A DNA stretch of 9,707 nucleotides, from the NCBI GenBank assembly GCA_030696435.1, contig JAUYSF010000158.1, positions 1-9,707 of the forward strand. Direction: 5' to 3'. Position numbers and translations under genes: made by a program. Under the pieces are notes generated by a model. The model did not search any database. It was not told where the DNA came from and worked only from the letters and a program-made list of their open reading frames with translations. Position 1 is the stretch's first letter. Each line of letters begins with the position of its first letter. Shown here piece by piece: positions 1 to 5,809 of the stretch. This DNA comes from Desulfoprunum sp. (GTDB lineage Bacteria > Desulfobacterota > Desulfobulbia > Desulfobulbales > Desulfocapsaceae).

Positions 1-13
1 CGGAGATGGTCGG

Positions 14-1120
14 TTGACAAAAGCGCAAACCAAAATACTCATTGCGGACGACGATGTAATGGTCCGCACAACTATTTCAAAGATACTGGAGATGTTTGGT
101 CACGACGTTGTGACGGCAGCGGACGGTAGAGGGGTAATTGATACCGTTGATGACAGCTTTGATGTAATCATCTTAGATATCAATATGCCCGATATGGATG
201 GCTTTGAGACCATAAATGCCCTCAATGATCTTGCATATAACATCCCTGTTCTTTTCCTGACAGGTGCTGGCTCGATGGATTATGCCGTCAAGGCAATCAA
301 TTTGGGTGCCTATGATTTTTTAACAAAGCCCATCGAAGATCTCGATATTTTCAATGTCAAGATTCGGCGAGCCATTGAAAAGCGGATGTATGTCCTCCAG
401 GAAAGACTCTATAAAGAGTCTCTTGAGGATGATATCCGTAAAAAGGCCGATCTACTTGAGGAGCAAAACAGACTGCTGTTGACCTACAGTAACAGTCTGG
501 AGAATGCGACGGTTCAGCTCATGAGCAGTCTCCAGAATGCCATGGAGGAGAAGGATGGGTATACAGCTGGCCATACCATGCGGGTGACCGATTATGCCCT
601 GATGCTCGGTATGGCCATGGCTCTTCCGGAAAAAGATATTCTGGTCTTGCGGAGGGCTGCACAGTTCCATGATATCGGCAAATTGGTCATTGATCTTTCC
701 TGTATCCAAAAACCAGGGAAACTGACCGATGAGGAATGGCTTCTCATCAAGAAACATCCCAGTGTTGGGGCAAATATCATTCAACCCCTTGGGTTCATGG
801 AAAGGGAACAGTTCATTATCCGGCACCACCATGAACGGATGGATGGCAAGGGCTATCCGGATGGCTTGAAGGGCGAAGAATTGGATGACCTTACCAAGAT
901 CCTTATAGTGGTAGACAGTTATGATGCCATGACATCTCGTCGCAACTACCGTCATAACATGGGGATGGAAGAGGCTTTGGAGGAACTCGTAAGATGTAGT
1001 GGCAGCCAGTTTGATAAGGCCACAGTGGAATATTTTGCCAAGAGCATAGTGGATTTCACCCCAATAAAAAGTGTTTTTTCCGAGGAATATCTCGAAAATA
1101 TTTATAATCAGAAAAATTAG
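14..1120 (+). CDS. REC-HD-GYP response regulator (probable c-di-GMP phosphodiesterase)
   Basis: A 368-residue two-domain response regulator of the RpfG type. The receiver domain spans about residues 6-122: acidic pocket D12/D13, phosphoacceptor D55 in LDINMPDMDG, T83, and K105 in FLTKP. A charged, probably coiled-coil linker (about 125-175) leads to the HD-GYP domain (about 175-350): H187 in AGHTMRV, the HD pair H219-D220 in HDIGK, HHHERMDGKGYP at 271-282 with the GYP signature, and DSYDAMTS at 301-308. Family knowledge: such proteins hydrolyse cyclic di-GMP in the cytoplasm, with the phosphorylated receiver controlling activity; all the metal-ligand motifs I can check are present. The start is TTG at 14, with GGAG at 2-5 as ribosome-binding site. 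The frame stays open to the left edge, so a start outside the window is possible. No terminator separates it from gatC 46 nt downstream. The cognate kinase is not visible. Confidence 0.93.
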   Translation: MTKAQTKILIADDDVMVRTTISKILEMFGHDVVTAADGRGVIDTVDDSFDVIILDINMPDMDGFETINALNDLAYNIPVLFLTGAGSMDYAVKAINLGAYDFLTKPIEDLDIFNVKIRRAIEKRMYVLQERLYKESLEDDIRKKADLLEEQNRLLLTYSNSLENATVQLMSSLQNAMEEKDGYTAGHTMRVTDYALMLGMAMALPEKDILVLRRAAQFHDIGKLVIDLSCIQKPGKLTDEEWLLIKKHPSVGANIIQPLGFMEREQFIIRHHHERMDGKGYPDGLKGEELDDLTKILIVVDSYDAMTSRRNYRHNMGMEEALEELVRCSGSQFDKATVEYFAKSIVDFTPIKSVFSEEYLENIYNQKN

Positions 1121-1134
1121 CAAAAGCTTGGAAC

Positions 1135-1162
1135 CTTACAGGGGCTGGTGCTTTCGGATAAT
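1135..1162 (+). promoter_or_regulatory. Possible sigma-70-type promoter before gatC
   Basis: CTTACA at 1135-1140 (4 of 6 to the -35 consensus) and GATAAT at 1157-1162 (5 of 6 to the -10 consensus) are separated by 16 nt. Transcription would begin at about 1168-1170, essentially on the gatC ATG at 1167, giving a leaderless or near-leaderless message. This fits the absence of a clear Shine-Dalgarno before gatC. The match may be chance, and read-through from the gene upstream is the alternative. Confidence 0.3.
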
Positions 1163-1166
1163 CTAA

Positions 1167-1451
1167 ATGAAAATATCAAGAGAAGAGGTTGAGCATGTGG
1201 CCCACCTGGCACGGCTTCATTTAAGTGATGCGGAGTTGCAGAAGATGACGGCACAACTTGATACCATTCTTTCGTATGTGCAAAAGCTCGAAGAGCTTGA
1301 TACTGTGAGCCTTCCTCCTACAACCCACGCTTTTTCCGTGTGTAATGCCTTCCGTGAAGATGAGGTGCAGGAGTCGCTGTCACAACAGGAGTCACTTGCC
1401 TGCTCACCTCAGCATACCGAGGAAATGTTTCAGGTGCCTCGGATCATTTGA
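1167..1451 (+). CDS. gatC: Asp-tRNA(Asn)/Glu-tRNA(Gln) amidotransferase subunit C
   Basis: A 94-residue GatC, the usual family length. GatC is the small subunit that wraps around and stabilises the GatA-GatB heterodimer of the cytoplasmic GatCAB complex, which converts mischarged Glu-tRNA(Gln) and/or Asp-tRNA(Asn) to the correct aminoacyl-tRNA. Family signatures are in order: HLARL at 13-17, the amphipathic helix LDTILSYVQKLEELDT at 31-46, REDEV at 63-67, and the typical end QVPRII at 89-94. The start is ATG at 1167. Only a weak GGA (1156-1158) lies upstream, so initiation may rely on a leaderless transcript or read-through. gatA follows 74 nt downstream on the same strand, which supports the assignment. 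gatB is not in this window. Confidence 0.95.
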   Translation: MKISREEVEHVAHLARLHLSDAELQKMTAQLDTILSYVQKLEELDTVSLPPTTHAFSVCNAFREDEVQESLSQQESLACSPQHTEEMFQVPRII

Positions 1452-1525
1452 TCAAGACAGACTGCTTCCCCCCTGTACTCTTTGAAACCGGAGTAGAGGT
1501 TTGGTTGTAATTATTTGAGGAACAC

Positions 1526-2983
1526 ATGGATTTGTATGAATTGACCATTGCTGGGGCAATGGAGAAAATGCGGGCGGGCGAGATATCTTCCGTGGAACTG
1601 ACCCAAAGCTGCCTTGATCGCATTGAGCAGGTAGAAGGAAGCGTCAGGGCGTTTATCACCCTAGACCAGGAAGGGGCTCTGGAGCGGGCCCAGGTGGCGG
1701 ATGCCATGCGACGTTCTGGCCGGGATGGTCTTCTTTGCGGCATTCCCCTCACCGTAAAGGATCTCTTGTGTACCAAGGGGATGAGGACGACCTGTGGTTC
1801 AAAGATCCTGGAAAATTTTATCCCCCCCTATGATGCCACGGTGGTTGAACGACTTAAGGCCCAGGGAGGAGTACTACTGGGTAAGGTGGCCATGGATGAG
1901 TTTGCTATGGGATCGACATCTGAAAGTTGTGCCTTCAAAATTCCCCAGAATCCTTGGAAAATGGGTTATGTTGCCGGTGGCTCATCAGGTGGATCGGCCG
2001 CTGCAGTCGCAGCCGGTGAGTGTCTTGCCTCTCTTGGCTCCGACACCGGGGGCTCGATCCGCCAACCCGCTTCTCTCTGTGGCATTGTTGGTCTCAAACC
2101 GACGTATGGTAGAGTTTCCCGCTATGGTCTGGTGGCCTTTGCTTCGTCCCTTGATCAAGTTGGACCACTCTGCCGGGATGTCAGGGATTGTGCCTTGATG
2201 CTGAATGTGATCGGTGGTTATGACCCTAGGGATTCCACCTCGGTCCACAGGGAAATGCCTGATTATTCTTCTGCGCTTGTCGAGGATGTCCGGGGGTTAC
2301 GGGTTGGTATCCCCAAAGAATACTTTGTTGAAGGGCTTGATCCCGAGGTTGAGGGCGTGGTGAGAAAGGGCATTAATGTGCTGCGGGAGGCGGGGGCTGA
2401 AATTGTCGACGTCTCTCTCCCTCACACAGACTACTGCGTTGCCGTTTATTATCTGATTGCCCCAGCGGAGGCAAGTTCAAACCTCGCTCGCTATGACGGG
2501 GTGCATTACGGGATCCGCGACATGAATGCCGATTCGCTTATAGCTATGTACAAAGACACCCGTTCTGTTGGCTTCGGCGCCGAGGTGAAGCGCCGTATCC
2601 TCATCGGCACGTATGCCCTATCTTCCGGTTACTATGATGCCTATTACAAAAAGGCCTCCCAGGTCCGTACCATGATACTTCAGGACTTTCAAAAGGCTTA
2701 TGAAAAGTGTGACGTGCTGATATCTCCGGTCACTCCGACTCCGGCTTGGAAAATGGGAGAGAACATTGATGATCCACTCGCCGTCTATCTTTCAGATATT
2801 CTAACAATATCAGCAAATCTTGCCGGAATTCCCGGTATGTCTGTTCCTGGTGGTTTCAGTCGAGATGGACTTCCTATCGGTATTCAGCTTCAGGGCCCCC
2901 ATTTTCGTGAAGACACCCTACTCAGAGTGGCATATACCCTGGAAAGGGGCATTGGGGTTGCGGGATGTGCAAAGGTTTGCTGA
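1526..2983 (+). CDS. gatA: Asp-tRNA(Asn)/Glu-tRNA(Gln) amidotransferase subunit A
   Basis: A 485-residue amidase-signature protein, full family length. GatA hydrolyses glutamine and supplies the ammonia that GatB uses to amidate activated Glu-tRNA(Gln) or Asp-tRNA(Asn). The Ser-cisSer-Lys catalytic triad is visible: K78 in TVKDLL, cis-Ser S153 in [16 protein letters not shown] (150-164), and nucleophile S177 in [12 protein letters not shown] (171-182). The [12 protein letters not shown] motif near the C-terminus is the usual GatA signature. The ATG at 1526 has GAGG at 1517-1520, 5 nt before it. The gene follows gatC in the same orientation and hisC begins 55 nt after it, with no terminator between. 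Unlike many genomes, gatB does not follow directly, so it must be encoded elsewhere if the complex is functional. Confidence 0.97.
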   Translation: MDLYELTIAGAMEKMRAGEISSVELTQSCLDRIEQVEGSVRAFITLDQEGALERAQVADAMRRSGRDGLLCGIPLTVKDLLCTKGMRTTCGSKILENFIPPYDATVVERLKAQGGVLLGKVAMDEFAMGSTSESCAFKIPQNPWKMGYVAGGSSGGSAAAVAAGECLASLGSDTGGSIRQPASLCGIVGLKPTYGRVSRYGLVAFASSLDQVGPLCRDVRDCALMLNVIGGYDPRDSTSVHREMPDYSSALVEDVRGLRVGIPKEYFVEGLDPEVEGVVRKGINVLREAGAEIVDVSLPHTDYCVAVYYLIAPAEASSNLARYDGVHYGIRDMNADSLIAMYKDTRSVGFGAEVKRRILIGTYALSSGYYDAYYKKASQVRTMILQDFQKAYEKCDVLISPVTPTPAWKMGENIDDPLAVYLSDILTISANLAGIPGMSVPGGFSRDGLPIGIQLQGPHFREDTLLRVAYTLERGIGVAGCAKVC

Positions 2984-3038
2984 GCCCCAGAGTTCTGTTG
3001 GATAACCAAACATACTGTTTTCAAGAAGGGGAAGATGT

Positions 3039-4151
3039 TTGAAACTGCACATCCCAGATAATATTGTGGCCGTAAAGCCCTATCCGCCAGGAAAGACTCA
3101 GGCGGAACTTGAGCGCGAATACGGCATCACCGGCTCCATCAAACTAGCCTCCAATGAGAATGCCTGGGGGCCATCTCCCAAAGTGGTCAGGGCACTACGT
3201 TCAGCCTTGACCGCTATCCATCGTTATCCAGACAGCTCCAGTCATGAATTGGTCCATGGTCTAGCCGCCAAGCTTGGATTTGATGTGGACGAAATCGTCC
3301 TCGGGAACGGTTCCAACGAGGTAATTGAATTCCTCGTCAAAGCCTTTGTCCGTGAAGGCGATGAGGTTATCAGCAGTCACCCCTCGTTTTTGATGTACCA
3401 GAAATTCGTACAGGTTCATGGTGGAGAAAACTACATCGTCCCCTTGAAGGACATGTGTCATGACCTTAAGGTCATACAGGAGATGATCTCAGAGAAAACC
3501 CGACTCGTTTTTCTCGACAACCCGAATAATCCAACCGGCACATCTTTGAAGCCGTTAGATTTGTACACTTTTTTTAGTAAGGTCCCCGAGTCGGTGATTA
3601 TTGTCCTGGATGAGGCTTATGTGGATTTCATGGATAATGATAAACAGCTTGATATCTTCTCGCTTATCCGTAACACCAAGGGACGCTGTCCCATTGTTTC
3701 GTTACGGACGTTTTCCAAAGTCTATGGCTTGCCGGGATTGCGTATTGGCTATGGATTAATGTCCAGAGAGATTGCCGGGTGCCTGAATAAGGTGCGCCAG
3801 CCATTCAATATTAATCACATGGCCCAGGTCGGGGCACTCGCCGCTCTCGAAGACAATGAATATTATCAATATATTGTTGATGTTACACGGCAGGGCCGGG
3901 CGTATCTTCACGCTGAAGTCGAGAGCTTAGGCTGTACGGTATATCCAAGCCAGGCCAATTTTTTACTCATCAAGGTGCGGGGTGTTGGTCAGGTACTCTA
4001 CGAGGCCTTGTTGCACAGAGGAGTTATCGTCCGACCAATGGGAGCTTACGGTTTTTCCGACTGTATTCGTGTCACTGTGGGAACAGAGGAGGAGAACGCA
4101 CGATTTTTGGAGGAGTTTTCCGGGTGCCTGAAGGATTTGAGTTATGTCTGA
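3039..4151 (+). CDS. hisC: Histidinol-phosphate aminotransferase
   Basis: A 370-residue fold-type I PLP enzyme. It transfers an amino group from glutamate to imidazole-acetol phosphate in histidine biosynthesis; some HisC enzymes also act on aromatic amino acid precursors. Seen in sequence: substrate-side SNENAWGPSP (38-47) and HRYPD (61-65), NPNNPTG (161-167) with N164, DEAYVDF (191-197) with D191 and Y194, the Schiff-base lysine K227 in SLRTFSKVYGLPGLRIGYG, and R344 in IRVTVGT, which binds the carboxylate or phosphate side. The length fits HisC. The start is TTG at 3039, preceded by AGGGGA at 3027-3032 with 6-nt spacing. An ATG at 3035 lies in another frame and runs only 8 codons. The end overlaps cmk by 8 nt, so the two are probably translationally coupled. 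No other his genes are adjacent. Confidence 0.93.
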   Translation: MKLHIPDNIVAVKPYPPGKTQAELEREYGITGSIKLASNENAWGPSPKVVRALRSALTAIHRYPDSSSHELVHGLAAKLGFDVDEIVLGNGSNEVIEFLVKAFVREGDEVISSHPSFLMYQKFVQVHGGENYIVPLKDMCHDLKVIQEMISEKTRLVFLDNPNNPTGTSLKPLDLYTFFSKVPESVIIVLDEAYVDFMDNDKQLDIFSLIRNTKGRCPIVSLRTFSKVYGLPGLRIGYGLMSREIAGCLNKVRQPFNINHMAQVGALAALEDNEYYQYIVDVTRQGRAYLHAEVESLGCTVYPSQANFLLIKVRGVGQVLYEALLHRGVIVRPMGAYGFSDCIRVTVGTEEENARFLEEFSGCLKDLSYV

Positions 4152-4836
4152 AAAACAGAATGTGATTACCATCGATGGCCCTTCAGGGGTCGGCAAATCG
4201 ACTATCAGTCGGAAAATTGCTGACTCTCTGGGTTTCACCTATTTGGATACGGGGGCAATGTATCGGGCTGTAGGGCTTTATCTTGGGCGGCATAACGTTG
4301 ATATTGCCGATGAAAAGGCGGTTTATGCGGCCCTGGCGGCAATCCGGATTGAACTGTTTACCATCGGGACTGGTTTTGGTGATGTGGGGGTTCTGCTCAA
4401 TGGCGAGGATGTGAGTCAGGAAATTAGGAGCCCGGAGGCAGCCATGGTAGCCTCCCAGGTTTCGGCAATCCCAGCAGTACGGGAAAAGCTTACCCGTTTG
4501 CAGAGGACAATCGGAGAGCAGGGGGGGGTGGTCGCCGAAGGTAGAGATACCGGCACTGTGGTTTTTCCTTTGGCAAAGCACAAGTTCTTCCTTGATGCCA
4601 GGCCAGAGGAGCGGGCGCGACGCCGAGTTTTACAGTTACAGGCCAGAGGGGAGGTTGTCGATGAAAAGCAGATACTCGCCATGACTATCGAGCGTGACAA
4701 GAATGACAGAGAGCGGGCAATTGCTCCTCTAAAGCAGGCTGGTGATGCCCTGGCGATTGATACGACAACAAGAGATATTGAAGAAGTCAGCCGGCTAGTT
4801 CTTGAGGCTGTAAAAGGAAAACAAGCTAAGGTGTGA
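4144..4836 (+). CDS. cmk: Cytidylate (CMP/dCMP) kinase
   Basis: A 230-residue bacterial CMP kinase, normal length. It phosphorylates CMP and dCMP with ATP in the cytoplasm, feeding CDP/dCDP to nucleic acid and phospholipid synthesis. Seen: P-loop GPSGVGKST at 12-20 with K18 and S19, YLDTGAMYRA at 33-42 (CMP-binding region), EIRSPE at 93-98, AEGRDTGTVVFP at 131-142 (usually GRDIGTVVFP; here Thr replaces Ile), FFLDARPEERARRR at 148-161 (lid-region arginines), and RDKNDRERAIAPLKQAGDA at 184-202. The ATG at 4144 lies inside the hisC end; AAGGA at 4131-4135 sits 8 nt upstream within hisC coding sequence. In many deltaproteobacteria cmk is followed by ispH or rpsA; here it instead ends facing the convergent pal gene. 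Confidence 0.96.
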   Translation: MSEKQNVITIDGPSGVGKSTISRKIADSLGFTYLDTGAMYRAVGLYLGRHNVDIADEKAVYAALAAIRIELFTIGTGFGDVGVLLNGEDVSQEIRSPEAAMVASQVSAIPAVREKLTRLQRTIGEQGGVVAEGRDTGTVVFPLAKHKFFLDARPEERARRRVLQLQARGEVVDEKQILAMTIERDKNDRERAIAPLKQAGDALAIDTTTRDIEEVSRLVLEAVKGKQAKV

Positions 4837-4848
4837 ACAGCGTTCCAT

Positions 4849-4882
4849 CAGTAGACCGGCCAATATTAAAACCGGCCTACTG
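4849..4882. terminator. Stem-loop between convergent cmk and pal (likely bidirectional terminator)
   Basis: The arms CAGTAGACCGG (4849-4859) and CCGGCCTACTG (4872-4882) form an 11-position stem with a 12-nt AT-rich loop. On the minus strand all positions pair, one as G-U; on the plus strand one position is an A-C mismatch. It lies in the 61-nt gap between the cmk and pal stop codons. No clean T-run follows directly on either strand, so it may stop transcription weakly or protect the 3' ends of both messages. Confidence 0.5.
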
Positions 4883-4897
4883 GTAGTGTGTAGCCTT

Positions 4898-5488
4898 TTA
4901 TTTCATTATGAAGTCGTCTCTTCTGTTATTGCCAAAGGAGTCTTCATCCTGTCCTGTAAAGAGGGGACGTTCTTCACCGTAACTGATAGTCTGTATCCTA
5001 GCCGCGTCTATCCCAAGATCGACAAGATACTGTTTGGCGGCGAGGGCTCTTCTCTCACCGAGAGCGAGGTTGTACTCGTTGGTTCCACGTTCATCGGAAT
5101 TACCTTCGATGACAATGGCTGCCCCCGGGGTCTTCTGCATTTGCTCACCATTTTTCACCAGTACTTCGGTCATATCTGACCGTACTCCGGCTTGATCGAA
5201 ATCGAAATAGATCGGAAACAGGTTTTCAGAGCATCGACCATGCATTTTTTTGTACTCATCAGAGTCTGAACCGGCATTGGAGAGGCCGTTGGATGCCGCA
5301 TCATCGAGGGTGCCTTCGGCTGCGATATTGTTTTCGTCATAGCCACTGGCTCCAGATGCGTTGCCGCCACTGCCGCCAGCCATGCTATCGGGTGGGATAA
5401 CGGCTTTTTTACTGCAGCTAGTAGCGATAAATGCAAGTGAGCCCATCAGGGTGATGAGCATGGCGGTCTTGCATAGAGTTTTCTTCAT
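4898..5488 (-). CDS. pal: Pal-like peptidoglycan-associated outer-membrane lipoprotein (OmpA domain)
   Basis: A 196-residue lipoprotein. The start is ATG at 5488 (MKKTLCK) because GGAGAA precedes it at good spacing; a frame extension of 9 residues upstream has no such site. The signal peptide has lysines at 2, 3 and 7, a hydrophobic core at about 8-22, and a lipobox-like ATSC with C25 as lipidated residue. Residue 26 is Ser, not Asp, consistent with outer-membrane sorting. A low-complexity Gly/Ser/Asn/Ala linker covers about 33-75. The OmpA/Pal domain is about 88-196: YFDFDQ, then IEGNSDERGTNEYNLALGERRA (128-148) with D132 and R147 positioned to bind diaminopimelate of peptidoglycan. Classical Pal has GHTDERG or GNTDERG. 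Family role: anchoring the outer membrane to peptidoglycan and working with TolB. The gene stands alone, without tolB next to it, so a Pal paralogue rather than the Tol-Pal component is possible. Confidence 0.9.
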   Translation of the reverse strand: MKKTLCKTAMLITLMGSLAFIATSCSKKAVIPPDSMAGGSGGNASGASGYDENNIAAEGTLDDAASNGLSNAGSDSDEYKKMHGRCSENLFPIYFDFDQAGVRSDMTEVLVKNGEQMQKTPGAAIVIEGNSDERGTNEYNLALGERRALAAKQYLVDLGIDAARIQTISYGEERPLFTGQDEDSFGNNRRDDFIMK

Positions 5489-5579
5489 AATTTCTCCTGT
5501 TCCGGTATAGTTCAACTGTTAAAGCGAAAACAACGCAAAGGTCATTGCATGAATTTGTTCAGTTTACCACAAGAGATAT

Positions 5580-5607
5580 ATTCTATCCCTATTCATCGCG
5601 AGGTCAA
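5580..5607 (-). promoter_or_regulatory. Predicted sigma-70-type promoter for pal
   Basis: On the minus strand TTGACC (plus 5602-5607; 5 of 6 to the -35 consensus) is followed after 16 nt by TAGAAT (plus 5580-5585; 5 of 6 to the -10 consensus). Transcription would start near 5573, giving a leader of about 85 nt before the pal ATG. A perfect TTGACA lies just upstream (plus 5615-5620), but its correctly spaced partner, GATGAA, matches the -10 poorly. Confidence 0.6.
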
Positions 5608-5634
5608 GAAAATTTGTCAAGGGGGAAAGGAAAA

Positions 5635-5693
5635 ATGCATGTCTCTTGTTTTCAAGGACGATATTCCATAGCCCTAAAGGGAGAGACATGCGT
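5635..5693. repeat. Long inverted repeat between the pal and rlmKL promoters
   Basis: ATGCATGTCTCT (5635-5646) is mirrored by AGAGACATGCGT (5682-5693). The inner 10 positions are perfectly complementary (5637-5646 with 5682-5691); of the outer two, one is a G-T pair and one A-T. The arms are separated by 35 nt. It sits between the outward-facing promoters. On the minus strand the second arm runs directly into ATTTTTCC, giving a terminator-like look with an unusually long loop. Read as DNA, it could be a pair of operator half-sites shared by the two divergent genes. I cannot tell which from sequence alone. Confidence 0.55.
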
Positions 5694-5761
5694 CAGGGAA
5701 TAGTAATTTCTTTAATAATCATAAATTTAGGTTGACTTCCGGTTCCTGGCGGGACAGTTTT

Positions 5762-5772
5762 TGGTATATATA
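5762..5772 (+). promoter_or_regulatory. Possible extended -10 promoter for rlmKL
   Basis: TGGTATATA at 5762-5770 fits an extended -10 element (TGn plus a TATAAT-like hexamer). Transcription would begin near 5777, leaving a leader of about 33 nt. No good -35 lies at the right distance; TTGACT at 5732-5737 is 27 nt away, which is too far for this -10. Confidence 0.35.
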
Positions 5773-5809
5773 GTCTCGAAAAAGTGGGCTTGATGAATAA
5801 CACTGTGAA

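Noticed and set aside
452..1123. Long minus-strand open frame opposite the REC-HD-GYP gene
   Set aside because: It lies wholly opposite a gene with clear domains, lacks family motifs and has no ribosome-binding site; it is a frame shadow.
4886..5179. Plus-strand open frame opposite pal
   Set aside because: It is antisense to the OmpA domain of pal and has no recognisable motif.
5747..5764. Sigma-54-like promoter before rlmKL (TGGC then TTGG)
   Set aside because: The two elements are 3 nt too far apart for the strict -24/-12 spacing and the second lacks GC.
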